In this document: positions 33,492-42,085 of the stretch, piece by piece
Position numbering within the stretch: position 1 is the stretch's first letter
How the letters are laid out: every line of letters starts with the position of its first letter
From: FCB group bacterium
GTDB taxonomy: Bacteria; Fidelibacterota; Marinisomatia; SCGC-AAA003-L08; JACNLC01
Direction of reading: 5' to 3'
DNA length: 42,085 bases
Assembly: GCA_013152375.1 (NCBI GenBank)
Contig: JAADGM010000045.1
Location: 1-42,085 of the forward strand
The notes under the pieces: model-generated
The model's database searches: none
What the model was told of the DNA's origin: nothing
The model's input: the letters and a program-made list of their open reading frames with translations, nothing else
Position numbers and translations under genes: made by a program

Positions 33492-33761
33492 ATGAAATTA
33501 TATGTTGGAAATCTGTCCTGGCAATCTACGGAAGCCGATTTAACTGATCTATTTGCTGCACACGGAACCGTGGACAGCGCAAGTATAATTACGGACAGAA
33601 ATACGGGCCGGAGCAAAGGTTTTGGATTTGTTGAAATGAATGACAATTCTGAAGCAGAAGCTGCCATCAAGGCTCTTGATGATACTGAATTTGGCGGACG
33701 CAATATCAAAGTAAATGAAGCCCGCCCGCGCGAAGACCGCCCACGCCGTCCCCGCTGGTAA
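33492..33761 (+). CDS. Small RRM-type RNA-binding protein
   Basis: This 89-residue protein is a single RNA recognition motif plus a short basic tail. RNP2 is LYVGNL (3-8) and RNP1 is KGFGFVEM (42-49), with the aromatic residues that stack on RNA bases present. The tail (PREDRPRRPRW) is Arg-rich, where cyanobacterial Rbp proteins have Gly-rich tails. Such proteins are often cold-induced single-strand RNA binders in the cytoplasm. The gene is monocistronic, with its own long leader and a strong terminator. The start ATG has an AAGAAAG purine run upstream. Confidence 0.95.
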   Translation: MKLYVGNLSWQSTEADLTDLFAAHGTVDSASIITDRNTGRSKGFGFVEMNDNSEAEAAIKALDDTEFGGRNIKVNEARPREDRPRRPRW

Positions 33762-33774
33762 CCTGATTCTATCA

Positions 33775-33802
33775 TACCCCGCTGTTCGCAGCGGGGTATT
33801 TT
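33775..33802 (+). terminator. Rho-independent terminator after RRM gene
   Basis: TACCCCGCTG and CAGCGGGGTA form a perfect 10-base stem closed by a TTCG tetraloop, followed by TTTT. It ends the RRM protein transcript 14 bases after the stop codon and separates it from the rpmF operon. Confidence 0.95.
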
Positions 33803-33948
33803 CCCACCTGTTTTTCACATAATCCGATTGAATGGATTATAAACATTTCCTTGGATTGTCAAAATAAATCCACCTAAATTTCCAAGCTTTTTATGAAATT
33901 AAAAATTAACCTTTGATTCTCTAATTTCTTGAGTAAGGGAACGAAAAA

Positions 33949-34131
33949 ATGGCAGTACCAAAACGAAAAATATCCAAAACCCGAGGCCGGAAAAGACGCA
34001 CACACTGGAAAGCCTCCACACCGCAGATTGGTGTTTGTCCGCAATGCAATTCACCCAAATTACCTTATCATGCCTGCCCTGAATGTGGGTACTACAAAGG
34101 CCGCCCGGTTATTTCTGTAAAAGGGGCCTAA
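33949..34131 (+). CDS. rpmF: 50S ribosomal protein L32
   Basis: This 60-residue ribosomal protein begins MAVPKRKISKTRGRKRRTH, the standard L32 start. It has a zinc ribbon of the four-Cys type: CPQC (about 30-33) and CPEC (about 43-46). Length is normal. A ribosome site, AAGGGA, lies about 8 bases upstream. It heads the fatty acid gene cluster, as in many bacteria; the usual upstream DUF177 (yceD) gene is absent here. Confidence 0.97.
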   Translation: MAVPKRKISKTRGRKRRTHWKASTPQIGVCPQCNSPKLPYHACPECGYYKGRPVISVKGA

Positions 34132-34144
34132 TTCCACAAAATAT

Positions 34145-35155
34145 ATGAGGATCGCCTTAGATGCCATGGGCGGTGACAATGCTCCCCGGTCAACGGTCGG
34201 AGGTGCAATCGACTATCTCAATACCTACGGAGAGGACGCCGCTGATGTGATCCTGGTGGGGCGGGAAGATTCGATCAAACCGCTTCTGAAAAACAACTCT
34301 TTCCCGGCTGAAAAATTGACCGTCATCCATGCACCCGACCTGGTTACCATGGACGATAAGCCCGCAAAAGTCCTGCGCACTAAACCGAACTCCTCTCTGG
34401 TTATGGCCATCCAGTTACTGAAATCAAAAGAGGCCGAAGCCGTTATCAGCGCCGGTAATACAGGGGCCCTGCTGGCGACATCGCTCTTTAGTCTGGGCAT
34501 GATCAAGGGCATCAAACGACCGGCTTTTGCACCGCATATTCCGGGACCGGAGGGCGGTTTTATCCTTTGTGATGTTGGCGCAAACGCCGATGCGAAACCT
34601 CAAAATCTGGTTCAATTCGGCATTATGGCCAGCGCTTATCTTGAGCATCTTGACGGGAATGATAACCCAACGGTCGGCCTGCTGAATATCGGCATCGAGG
34701 AAAATAAAGGCAATGAATTGACCCTTGCCGCTTATCCGCTCATGAAGGAACATCTGCCGAATTTTATCGGAAACATCGAAGCGCGGTATATTCTTGACGG
34801 TCAGGTCGATGTCGTTGTCTGCGATGGTTTTGTCGGCAATACGGTTTTAAAATTCATTGAGGGGGTGACCTCGAATATGAAACAGTGGTTGATCAATACG
34901 ATCAAGACACAGCCGAATGCAGCTGAACTCTCCAACCTCATGCAGCCCATCTTTTCTGAAATGACGAAACAGCTGGATTATGAAGAATTTGGCGGCACCC
35001 ACCTGCTCGGCATCAGTGCCCATGTTCTGAAAGCTCACGGCGATTCGACCCCGAGGTCTATCAGCAGGACACTTTATACGGCTCAGAAGGCCTACCATGA
35101 AAACCTGATCCAGGATATAACACGACGCATCGCACTGCACACCATAGAAGATTAA
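34145..35155 (+). CDS. plsX: Phosphate acyltransferase PlsX
   Basis: This 336-residue peripheral membrane enzyme converts acyl-ACP to acyl-phosphate for phospholipid synthesis. It begins with the hallmark ALDAMGGDNAP (4-14). It also has 'SAGNTGALLATSLFSLG', 'LCDVGANADAKPQNLVQFG' and 'LLNIGIEENKGNELT', all typical of PlsX, and 'VCDGFVGNTVLKFIEG'. Length is normal. It starts 13 bases after rpmF and ends 3 bases before fabH, placing it in the operon. Confidence 0.97.
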   Translation: MRIALDAMGGDNAPRSTVGGAIDYLNTYGEDAADVILVGREDSIKPLLKNNSFPAEKLTVIHAPDLVTMDDKPAKVLRTKPNSSLVMAIQLLKSKEAEAVISAGNTGALLATSLFSLGMIKGIKRPAFAPHIPGPEGGFILCDVGANADAKPQNLVQFGIMASAYLEHLDGNDNPTVGLLNIGIEENKGNELTLAAYPLMKEHLPNFIGNIEARYILDGQVDVVVCDGFVGNTVLKFIEGVTSNMKQWLINTIKTQPNAAELSNLMQPIFSEMTKQLDYEEFGGTHLLGISAHVLKAHGDSTPRSISRTLYTAQKAYHENLIQDITRRIALHTIED

Positions 35156-35158
35156 CTG

Positions 35159-36175
35159 ATGAACGACCCAAGTCATAAATTACTGGCAGACATCACCGCG
35201 GTTGGCATGTATGTTCCGCCCCGCGTATTATCCAATTTCGATCTGGAAAAAATGATCGATACAAGTGATGAGTGGATCAGAACCCGTACAGGCATTCGTG
35301 AACGGCACATTGTCAGTAAGGGGCAGGCCACCTCGGATATGGCTGCGAAAGCCGTCGAAGAACTGTTAAAAAACCGGGGCATTACCGCGGACGAGATAGA
35401 CCTGATCATAGTGGGTACGGTCACTCCCGACATGCTCTTCCCCTCCACGGCGGCACTGGTTCAGGATAAAATCGGTGCCGGCAAGGCCTGGGGTTTTGAT
35501 GTCTCAGCAGGCTGTTCAGGATTTTTATTTTCACTCCAAACCGGCGCTCAATTCATCGAATCCGGGCGCTATCAGAAAGTGGTGGTGGTAGGGGCCGATA
35601 CGATGAGTTCCATCGTTGATTACACCGATCGTAACACCTGTGTCCTGTTCGGAGACGGTGCCGGTGCCGTACTGCTCGAACCCTCGGAAAATGGCTACGG
35701 CATTATCGATTCTGCGCTCAAAATCGATGGCTCAGGCGGCAAATTCCTCCACATGAAAGCAGGCGGCAGCCTGATGCCTGCCAGTCACGACACAGTGGAC
35801 CGGAAATTACACTACATCTATCAGGATGGAAAGTCAGTTTTTAAATTTGCCGTAAAAGGCATGGCGGATATCTCTTACGAAGTGGCCCGGAGAAATAATC
35901 TGACCGGCGATATGATCCGGCTGTTCATTCCCCATCAGGCCAATAAAAGAATCATCGACGCTGCCACGCGGCGGTTAAAGCTGGACGACGCCCGCGTATT
36001 GATCAATATCGATAAATATGCCAACACGACGGCAGCCACGATTCCCATCGGCATCTATGAAGCTTACCGCGACGGCAAACTGAATCAGGGTGATGATATT
36101 CTCATCGCTGCCTTTGGCGCCGGATTTACCTGGGGCGCGATTTATATTAAATGGGGATTGGCGGCCCGTGCCTAA
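35159..36175 (+). CDS. fabH: 3-oxoacyl-ACP synthase III
   Basis: This 338-residue condensing enzyme joins acetyl-CoA to malonyl-ACP to begin fatty acid synthesis. The catalytic triad is visible: Cys119 in SAGCSGF, His259 in PHQANKR and Asn289 in YANTTAA. '[15 protein letters not shown]' near residue 38 is a family signature. Length is slightly over the usual 317-330. Its last 8 bases overlap the fabD start. The substrate acetyl-CoA could come from either pyruvate route encoded upstream. Confidence 0.97.
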   Translation: MNDPSHKLLADITAVGMYVPPRVLSNFDLEKMIDTSDEWIRTRTGIRERHIVSKGQATSDMAAKAVEELLKNRGITADEIDLIIVGTVTPDMLFPSTAALVQDKIGAGKAWGFDVSAGCSGFLFSLQTGAQFIESGRYQKVVVVGADTMSSIVDYTDRNTCVLFGDGAGAVLLEPSENGYGIIDSALKIDGSGGKFLHMKAGGSLMPASHDTVDRKLHYIYQDGKSVFKFAVKGMADISYEVARRNNLTGDMIRLFIPHQANKRIIDAATRRLKLDDARVLINIDKYANTTAATIPIGIYEAYRDGKLNQGDDILIAAFGAGFTWGAIYIKWGLAARA

Positions 36176-37076
36176 AGTTTTTCTATTCCCCGGACAGGGT
36201 TCTCAATTTGTCGGTATGGGTAAAGACCTCGCCGACGAATCTCCTGCCAGAGATATCTATCGCCGGGCGCAGGAAATTCTGGGGTTCAACATTGCGGAGA
36301 TCTCGTACTTTGGCCCCGAGGAAGCACTGAAACAAACGCAGAACACACAACCGGCCATTTTCGTCCACAGTGTGATACTGGACACATTATTGAAAACACG
36401 GGGAGAGACCCCCGTTGCCGCAGCCGGACACAGCCTGGGTGAATTCTCGGCTCTCGTTTCTGCAGGTGTGCTGAGTTTTGAAGATGCCCTGCGGATCGTA
36501 AAAGTCCGCAGCGAAGAAATGGCGCGGGCAGGTACTGTCGCACCGGGTAGTATGGCAGCAGTATTAGGGGCTTCCGATTCGCAGCTTGAGGAAATCTGTG
36601 ACCAGGAGGGAATTGTCGTACCGGCAAATCTGAATGCACCGGGACAGGTTGTTATTTCAGGTGCAGTTGATGCGGTTCAAAACGCCATCGAAAAGGCCAA
36701 AAAACTCGGCATTCGCAGGGCCCTGCCCCTGAAGGTCTCGGGGGCCTTTCATTCTCCATTGATGCTTCCCGCCCGGAAGGCGCTTAAGGAAGTACTGGAC
36801 ACGGTTGTGTTCCATGAACCCGAAGTTCCCGTTTATCAGAATGTGACAGCCCGGCCTGCGCGGAACAAAGCGGAGATAAGAAAAAATCTGATCGATCAAC
36901 TGGAAAACCCCGTGCGCTGGATGGAGATCATCAAGGCCATGAAATCGGACGGGTTCACCGATTTTCTTGAGGTCGGTCCGGGGAAAGTGCTGCAGGGATT
37001 GAATCGTCGGATTGATCGTGAACTCTCCATCAGGGGCGTGGGAACGCTGGAGGAGCTTAAAGCTTATGAAGTTTGA
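36168..37076 (+). CDS. fabD: Malonyl-CoA:ACP transacylase
   Basis: This enzyme of about 302 residues loads malonate onto ACP. It has [14 protein letters not shown] at the N-terminus, the active Ser89 in GHSLGEF and the active His195 in GAFHSPL. The C-terminal '[13 protein letters not shown]' is typical. The GTG at 36168 gives the standard N-terminus ([13 protein letters not shown]) and overlaps fabH by 8 bases; a longer in-frame ATG at 36090 would add residues from within fabH with no homology. It overlaps fabG by 11 bases. Confidence 0.96.
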   Translation: MPKVFLFPGQGSQFVGMGKDLADESPARDIYRRAQEILGFNIAEISYFGPEEALKQTQNTQPAIFVHSVILDTLLKTRGETPVAAAGHSLGEFSALVSAGVLSFEDALRIVKVRSEEMARAGTVAPGSMAAVLGASDSQLEEICDQEGIVVPANLNAPGQVVISGAVDAVQNAIEKAKKLGIRRALPLKVSGAFHSPLMLPARKALKEVLDTVVFHEPEVPVYQNVTARPARNKAEIRKNLIDQLENPVRWMEIIKAMKSDGFTDFLEVGPGKVLQGLNRRIDRELSIRGVGTLEELKAYEV

Positions 37077-37815
37077 TTTCACTCATAAAGTGGTGCTTGT
37101 GACCGGTGCATCAAAGGGTATCGGCAAAGAAACAGCAAAAAGATTTGCAGCTGCCGGAGCCCTTACCTGTCTTGTAAGCCGCTCAGAAGAAGCGCTTAAG
37201 ACCGTGGCGGATGAGATCCGCAGCAGTGGCGGTCAGGCAGATGTCTATGCACTGGATGTGTCTTCCCTGGCCGGCTTTACGGAGGTTGTCACCCAGGTCG
37301 TGAAAACCCATGGCTCTGTGGATATTTTGGTCAACAATGCCGGGGTCACAAAAGACAATCTCATCATGCGCATGAAGGAAGAGGACTGGGACAAGGTCAT
37401 TAATGTCAATTTAAAAGGCATTTTCAACGGTATCAAAGCCGTAACCCGTCCCATGATGAAGGCGAAACACGGGCGGATCATCAACATCTCTTCTGTGGTT
37501 GGTCTGATGGGAAATGCCGGGCAGTGCAATTACGCGGCAGCCAAAGCCGGCATTTTCGGCCTGACGAAAGCCGTCGCCAGAGAACTGGCCTCGCGCTCGA
37601 TCACGGTCAACGCGGTCGCTCCGGGATACATTCAAACGGAGATGACTGAGATTCTCAACGAAAACGTTAAACAAGAATTAATGAAGAATATTCCACTGGG
37701 TCGTCTCGGCACACCGGAGGATGTGGCACATCTGGTGATGTTCCTGGCATCCGACGAAGCTGCCTACATCACGGGACAGACTTACAATGTTGATGGTGGA
37801 ATGGTAATGCAATAA
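37066..37815 (+). CDS. fabG: 3-oxoacyl-ACP reductase
   Basis: This NADPH-dependent short-chain reductase of about 249 residues reduces 3-oxoacyl-ACP. It has the cofactor motif [13 protein letters not shown], catalytic Ser143 (NISSVVG), Tyr156 and Lys160 (NYAAAKAG), and the C-terminal '[13 protein letters not shown]' common to FabG. The ATG at 37066 is preceded by GGAGGAG and gives the normal N-terminus; the upstream in-frame ATG at 37012 lies inside fabD. Confidence 0.97.
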   Translation: MKFDFTHKVVLVTGASKGIGKETAKRFAAAGALTCLVSRSEEALKTVADEIRSSGGQADVYALDVSSLAGFTEVVTQVVKTHGSVDILVNNAGVTKDNLIMRMKEEDWDKVINVNLKGIFNGIKAVTRPMMKAKHGRIINISSVVGLMGNAGQCNYAAAKAGIFGLTKAVARELASRSITVNAVAPGYIQTEMTEILNENVKQELMKNIPLGRLGTPEDVAHLVMFLASDEAAYITGQTYNVDGGMVMQ

Positions 37816-37834
37816 AAGGAAAGGATCGAAAAAC

Positions 37835-38074
37835 ATGTCAGAACAATTCGATAAAGTTAAAGAAGTTATCATTGATAAACTCGGTGTGGAAGACAGTAAG
37901 ATCACCATGGATGCAAAATTCATCGATGATCTCGGTGCCGATTCACTGGATACAGTTGAACTCATCATGCAGTTTGAAGAAGAATTCAATATTGAAATTC
38001 CGGATGAAGATGCCGAAACGCTAACAACCGTCGGAGAAGCCGTAGAATATATCGAAAAGAAAATTGCCGAATAA
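37835..38074 (+). CDS. acpP: Acyl carrier protein
   Basis: This small acidic protein of 79 residues carries fatty acyl chains on a phosphopantetheine arm. The attachment Ser37 lies in [10 protein letters not shown], the standard motif. A four-helix outline and high Glu/Asp content are normal. An AAAGGAAAGGAT ribosome site precedes the ATG, consistent with the high expression expected of ACP. It lies between fabG and fabF, as in many operons. Confidence 0.98.
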   Translation: MSEQFDKVKEVIIDKLGVEDSKITMDAKFIDDLGADSLDTVELIMQFEEEFNIEIPDEDAETLTTVGEAVEYIEKKIAE

Positions 38075-38077
38075 GCC

Positions 38078-39319
38078 ATGTCATCTCCCAGGGTAGTTGT
38101 AACCGGGATGGGAGTCCTGTCTCCCATCGGAAACACCATTGACGAATTCAGTTCGGCCCTGTCAGCCGGCAAAAACGGGATTGACAAGATCACCCTGTTT
38201 GATGCTGCCGGTTACAAGGCTCAGCTGGCAGGGGAGATCCGGAACTGCCGGTTTGAAGACTTTATCGATCCCAGAGATCTGAAAAAGATGGATCGGTTTA
38301 CCGTCTTCGGCATGATTGCCGCACTGCAGGCGGTTGAACAGTCGGGCCTCCACGAGATGAATTCAAAGGATCGTGAAGATATCGGTGTGATCATCGGAGC
38401 CGGTGTGGGCGGAATCGAAACCTTTTCCGACAATTACGAACGGCTGCTGAAAAGTCCCCGGAGGGTTAGTCCCTTCTTCATCCCTATGATGATCTCCGAT
38501 ATCGCTGCGGGTCAGGTATCCATCAGGTATGGGTTCAAGGGACCCAACTATTCAGTTGTTTCAGCCTGTTCGAGCGCGACACATGCTATTGGCGATGCCT
38601 TCCGGATGATCAAGTACGGTGATGCCCATGCTATCGTCTGCGGCGGTGCTGAAGCGGCGGTTACCCCGATCTCTCTGGCGGGATTTGCCAACATGAAAGC
38701 CCTCACGACCAATCCTGACCCGGCCACCGCCAGCAGGCCCTTCGATGCCATGCGGGATGGTTTTGTCATGGGCGAAGGTGCGGGTATTCTGGTGCTGGAG
38801 GAGCTTGAACATGCCAGGGGGCGGGATGCTCATATTCTGGGAGAAGTCGTTGGTTATGGTGCCACCGGTGATGCCTATCATTTGACAACTCCGGCACCTG
38901 ATGGCGAGGGCGCTGTCCGGGCAATGAAAAAAGCGCTGGCGGATGCCGGCCTCGAACCGGGGGATATTGATTATATCAACGCCCACGGCACTTCAACACC
39001 CTATAATGATAAAAATGAAACCGCCGCCATCAAAACGGTTTTCGGGGATGCAGCCCGGCACATGTACATCAGCTCCACCAAATCAATGACGGGCCACCTG
39101 CTGGGGGCTGCTGGGGGGATTGAAGCCATCGCCTGTCTGCTGGCAATCCGAGACGGGTTCGTACCCCCGACGATCAATTATGCACATCCGGACCCGGAAT
39201 GCGATTTGAATTATGTCCCGAATCAAAAGATTGATACTCCCATCGGCACGGCCATGTCGAATACTTTTGGATTTGGCGGCCATAACGGAGTACTCCTTTT
39301 CAAAAAATGGGACTCTTAA
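38078..39319 (+). CDS. fabF: 3-oxoacyl-ACP synthase II
   Basis: This 413-residue condensing enzyme elongates acyl-ACP. The triad is Cys164 (SACSSA), His303 (NAHGTST) and His340 (MTGHLLG), with the C-terminal NTFGFGGHNG loop. The N-terminal 'VVVTGMGVLSPIG' is typical. Length matches FabF. It begins 3 bases after acpP and overlaps rnc by 13 bases. Confidence 0.97.
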   Translation: MSSPRVVVTGMGVLSPIGNTIDEFSSALSAGKNGIDKITLFDAAGYKAQLAGEIRNCRFEDFIDPRDLKKMDRFTVFGMIAALQAVEQSGLHEMNSKDREDIGVIIGAGVGGIETFSDNYERLLKSPRRVSPFFIPMMISDIAAGQVSIRYGFKGPNYSVVSACSSATHAIGDAFRMIKYGDAHAIVCGGAEAAVTPISLAGFANMKALTTNPDPATASRPFDAMRDGFVMGEGAGILVLEELEHARGRDAHILGEVVGYGATGDAYHLTTPAPDGEGAVRAMKKALADAGLEPGDIDYINAHGTSTPYNDKNETAAIKTVFGDAARHMYISSTKSMTGHLLGAAGGIEAIACLLAIRDGFVPPTINYAHPDPECDLNYVPNQKIDTPIGTAMSNTFGFGGHNGVLLFKKWDS

Positions 39320-40023
39320 GCCGGCTTTCCCTCGCCAGACACAGACGGTCAGGGGGCAGCGGGCAATTCAGAAAGCTGGAATCAAGGCTTAACTATAAAT
39401 TTAAGGATCAGACTCTTTTAGAGACAGCCCTGACACACGGGTCACTGAACCACGATTCAAAAAATAATTATGAACGCATGGAGTTTCTCGGTGACGCCGT
39501 CATCGATGAAGTTCTGGCCTCCTGGCTGTATCTTAAATATCCCGACACCAGTGAAGGATTTTTAACCAAACGTCGCTCGTCGCTGGTTAACAAGCGCTTC
39601 CTGTACCGCATGGCCGAACATCTGACCCTGCCGGACTATATCAGGGTTGATCCGAGTGTCAATATGAATGAACGCAAGGTCGCCCTCAATATTGTGGGAG
39701 ATGTTTACGAATCCATTGTGGGAGCCATTTATCTGGACGGTGGACCGAAATCCGCCCGAAAATTTATCCGGCAGTCTCTCATATCTCACGCCTCAGAGGC
39801 CAATTACAATTCAAATTACAAAGGCACTTTAATAGAATACTGCCACCGAAAACACTTCCGGGGCCCCACCTTTAAGGTGGTCTCCGTAAAAGGTCCCGAG
39901 CACCGCAAAACCTTTCAAATTTCCGTCATTATCGATGATGAAAAGGAATTCATAGGGTCGGGAAACAGTAAAAAAGAGGCGGAGCAAAATGCTGCTAAAA
40001 AGGCCTTAGATGCATTTCAGTAA
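39307..40023 (+). CDS. rnc: Ribonuclease III
   Basis: This 238-residue double-strand-specific endoribonuclease takes part in rRNA and mRNA processing. The catalytic domain has the signature YERMEFLGDAVID (about 55-67) and the second acidic site DVYESIVGAIYLD. A double-stranded RNA binding domain follows (YKGTLIEYCHRK to the end, with GNSKKEAEQNAAKKAL). The N-terminus starts inside the end of fabF, suggesting coupled translation. fabF-rnc adjacency is common in several bacterial phyla. Confidence 0.97.
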   Translation: MGLLSRLSLARHRRSGGSGQFRKLESRLNYKFKDQTLLETALTHGSLNHDSKNNYERMEFLGDAVIDEVLASWLYLKYPDTSEGFLTKRRSSLVNKRFLYRMAEHLTLPDYIRVDPSVNMNERKVALNIVGDVYESIVGAIYLDGGPKSARKFIRQSLISHASEANYNSNYKGTLIEYCHRKHFRGPTFKVVSVKGPEHRKTFQISVIIDDEKEFIGSGNSKKEAEQNAAKKALDAFQ

Positions 40024-40048
40024 ATTGTCCTAATTTATTCCCGGAATT

Positions 40049-40078
40049 ATCAGGTCGAAACTCACCGCAGAACCTGAT
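40049..40078 (+). terminator. Possible weak terminator after rnc
   Basis: ATCAGGT (40049-40055) and ACCTGAT (40072-40078) are 7-base complementary arms with a 16-base loop, followed within a few bases by a T-rich run. The loop is long and the tail is interrupted, so the call is weak. It lies 26 bases after the rnc stop. Confidence 0.35.
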
Positions 40079-40115
40079 TACCCTTATTTTTCACTGTAAA
40101 GGATCGGAGGGAATA

Positions 40116-41870
40116 ATGTCTGTTTCACACCGCGCTCTCATTTTCATTTTAACCCTGCTGGCAACCTGCTCTTTCAGCACTGCCCAGGAGTTTTCCCCGG
40201 GACCCTACGGCACGGGTTATACCGATATTGCCGGCCCTTTCTTTCTGCCGGATCTAAATGCAACCATCAGCGGAGACGTGAACTTTGATGACGTGCTCAA
40301 TGTCCAGGATATCATCATTGTAGTGGGTGCCGTCCTGGGTATCAATGAGTTGAATGATGAGCAATTCCAAGAGGCTGACACCAATGGCGACGGGGTCATC
40401 GATATTCTGGATATCGTCTCTTTTGTGAATATGGTGCTGTACCCTCAACCGCCCGGCTGGGATTTTGAAACAAACTGGAACGGCGAAGAGAGTTATATTT
40501 TCATCCACTATTCTGCAATGGTGGGCACTTCACCCGCTTTATGGGCCTCCAATACCAAACAGGAATTGCTGGACAATTCACCCTTGAATGTACATTATTT
40601 TTTCCTCTCAGATAATTTCACCTATATGGCGGATGTGGCAAATATGCAGAGTGAATTTGACGCCATCCTCGAAAACTTCTCTCCCGGGTTGCAGGAGCAC
40701 TGGCGGACACATCTGCACTTCGTTCCCGTGCGATCCAACAACCTGGGGAACTGGATCAGCGATACGATTTACGGAAAATATGCTTTTGGCATCGACCGCT
40801 TCCAGCGCATCCGGGAAGTCGGTTACCTGGGGAATCCTAACGGTTTTACCGGGACTTATCTCAGCTACCTGGCGCATGAGGCCATCCAATACAATCACCA
40901 ATGGGACCTGTTCGGGACGGTTGACCCGGCGATGACGGAGATTGCCCTGTTTGACAGTGTCCTTTACAGCGGAGGCTGGTCACCAACGATCACCTCGAAT
41001 ATCATATTGCCGGACGATGCTGTCTTATCGACCTACACCAAGATGGAGGTGGAAGCCTATATGGCCTGTGCCGGCTATCTGGACGACAACTGCGATGACT
41101 ACGACCGCATTGCCAAGCTAAAAGTCTGCGGAGCAGATGGTTCGGACTGTAAAGAAATTGCCCGCTGGATCACACCCTTCGACCGGCAGCCCCATTTTCT
41201 CACGGATATTACGCCGTATCTTGCTGCCCTGAGACCCGGTGGAGAGAGGCAGTTCAAATTCACAATTTCCGGCTGGCCGAACAGCATAATTTTCATCAAG
41301 CTGAGGTTTTTTGCAGATGAAACCCCTGAAGAGACTCCCTTCGAGATCATCCCGCTGTGGAATCAAACCCGCAGTTTTAACGAAGATTATAATAATGCTT
41401 TCGATCCGATTATCTTTCAGGTGCCTGAGAATGCCGTTAAAGTACAGTTTGTCTCTTATATAACTGGGCACGGGATGGCCTGTGATGTGGGTAACTGTGC
41501 CGAGTTCTGTAATTCGGGACATCTATTCGAAATCAACGGGGGCGTGGGCACTTTTCAGAAAACACACCCCGAAGCCGGAACCCTGACCCACTGTATGGAT
41601 CTGGAGCAAATCGCTGCCGGTGTCATTCCGAACCAATGGGGTACCTGGGGCTATGGCCGGGCCGGTTGGTGCCCGGGCTGGGAAGTAGAACCTTTTATTC
41701 AGGATATTTCGGAGTGGATCTTTCCCGGAGATGATAATGTGATCACCTATGAGGGCTGTTACATCCAAAATGAAAGCCAGGGTTGCACGGATTGGCCCGC
41801 TCCCATCGACTGCGGTGGCGGCTACGCTGCCGAGATCAATATGTCCTCTTACATCATTATCTGGTACTAG
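40116..41870 (+). CDS. Secreted dockerin-bearing peptide-N-glycosidase F-like protein
   Basis: This 584-residue secreted protein has a Sec signal peptide (to about residue 23). Next is a dockerin type I-like module with two calcium loops: DVNFDDVLNVQD (54-65) and DTNGDGVIDILD (88-99). A middle region follows (about 115-320). The C-terminal half has the PNGase F C-terminal-domain pattern: GHG (about 451) followed by NCAEFC, 'HLFEINGG' and 'NQWGTWGYGRAGWCPGW' (about 506). PNGase F cleaves whole N-glycans from glycoprotein Asn. I cannot confirm the catalytic Asp/Glu of the N-terminal PNGase domain, so activity is inferred. The ATG follows GGAGGG. It is its own unit after rnc. Many Cys residues suggest disulfides and extracellular life. 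Confidence 0.83.
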   Translation: MSVSHRALIFILTLLATCSFSTAQEFSPGPYGTGYTDIAGPFFLPDLNATISGDVNFDDVLNVQDIIIVVGAVLGINELNDEQFQEADTNGDGVIDILDIVSFVNMVLYPQPPGWDFETNWNGEESYIFIHYSAMVGTSPALWASNTKQELLDNSPLNVHYFFLSDNFTYMADVANMQSEFDAILENFSPGLQEHWRTHLHFVPVRSNNLGNWISDTIYGKYAFGIDRFQRIREVGYLGNPNGFTGTYLSYLAHEAIQYNHQWDLFGTVDPAMTEIALFDSVLYSGGWSPTITSNIILPDDAVLSTYTKMEVEAYMACAGYLDDNCDDYDRIAKLKVCGADGSDCKEIARWITPFDRQPHFLTDITPYLAALRPGGERQFKFTISGWPNSIIFIKLRFFADETPEETPFEIIPLWNQTRSFNEDYNNAFDPIIFQVPENAVKVQFVSYITGHGMACDVGNCAEFCNSGHLFEINGGVGTFQKTHPEAGTLTHCMDLEQIAAGVIPNQWGTWGYGRAGWCPGWEVEPFIQDISEWIFPGDDNVITYEGCYIQNESQGCTDWPAPIDCGGGYAAEINMSSYIIIWY

Positions 41871-41886
41871 ACGATCGAGAATAAAA

Positions 41887-42052
41887 AACCGTTAAAACGG
41901 TTATGGGGTAAATCCCTTTCCTGCACCCACACGATTAAAATCGTGGGTTGATTGTAGGTGTATGAATCGATAAATTGACAGAAGCCGGGTAGCCCACAGT
42001 TTCAACTGTGGGTATAGGAATGGGGAAATATGCGGTAACCGTTTCAACGGTT
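41887..42052. repeat. Cluster of four REP-like palindromes
   Basis: Four short perfect or near-perfect palindromes lie in 166 bases: AACCGTT/AACGGTT (41887-41902); ACCCAC..GAT/ATCGTGGGT with a 2-base bulge (41925-41948); CCCACAGTT/AACTGTGGG (41993-42012); and AACCGTT/AACGGTT again (42037-42052). The order is A-B-B'-A', and loops are 2-4 bases. They sit directly upstream of a probable RAYT transposase start, matching the REP/BIME arrangement linked to that transposase family. Confidence 0.75.
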
Positions 42053-42071
42053 TATGAGAAGGAGTTTTCAA

Positions 42072-42085
42072 ATGTCACATTCTCT
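42072..42085 (+). mobile_element. Start of a probable RAYT (REP-associated Y1) transposase, truncated by window edge
   Basis: Only 14 bases are visible: ATG TCA CAT TCT CT, reading MSHS and probably Leu, with a GAAGGAG ribosome site upstream. IS200-like Y1/RAYT proteins very often start MSHSL or MSQSL, and REP-like palindromes lie immediately upstream. The call rests on this context; the coding evidence alone is minimal. Confidence 0.5.

Noticed and set aside
41887-42052. CRISPR array
   Set aside because: Repeats are short palindromes of two kinds with irregular spacing, not direct repeats with even spacers.

Overview
The window looks like chromosomal DNA from a Gram-negative bacterium. An outer-membrane secretin, several lipoprotein or Sec signal peptides and a type IV pilus assembly operon all point that way. 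The mix of features fits a free-living member of the FCB superphylum and neighbours (Neomarinimicrobiota, KSB1, Calditrichota and similar): large secreted Ig-like proteins, a dockerin-bearing secreted enzyme, very long secreted amidohydrolases, and both pyruvate:ferredoxin oxidoreductase and pyruvate dehydrogenase. That placement is inference from gene content only. No rRNA or tRNA gene was seen.

Region 1 (1-12765, minus strand) is one tightly packed type IV pilus operon. It reads pilA-like major pilin, pilT-like ATPase, three minor-pilin-like genes (PilV-, PilW- and PilX-like), pilM, pilN, pilO, a PilP-like gene and a pilQ secretin. It ends in a giant Ig-like repeat lipoprotein that runs off the left edge of the window. 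No pilB, pilC or pilD is present here.

Region 2 (13128-19645) holds assorted genes: a DUF3228-like gene, a divergent eIF2B-fold protein, a VOC-fold protein, and two translationally coupled secreted amidohydrolase-family proteins in which much of the metal site is missing.

Region 3 (19775-24575) holds pyruvate:ferredoxin/flavodoxin oxidoreductase, with an inverted repeat in its leader, followed by a dihydroorotate-dehydrogenase-like flavoprotein and a strong terminator. Region 4 (24660-27629, mostly minus strand) holds a SnoaL/DUF4440-like lipoprotein, a quinone-oxidoreductase-like dehydrogenase, and an AT-rich toxin-antitoxin locus whose toxin is broken by a one-base frameshift while the antitoxin is intact.

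Region 5 (27630-33055) is a complete pyruvate dehydrogenase operon (homodimeric-type E1, E2, E3). Together with region 3 it gives two routes from pyruvate to acetyl-CoA, one ferredoxin-linked and one NAD-linked. A small RRM RNA-binding protein with its own terminator follows. Region 6 (33949-40023) is the classic lipid operon rpmF-plsX-fabH-fabD-fabG-acpP-fabF-rnc, whose genes overlap or nearly touch; it would consume the acetyl-CoA made upstream.

Region 7 (40116-42085) holds a secreted dockerin-bearing protein with a peptide-N-glycosidase F-type C-terminal domain. It is followed by four REP-like palindromes and the first codons of a probable REP-associated (RAYT/Y1) transposase.
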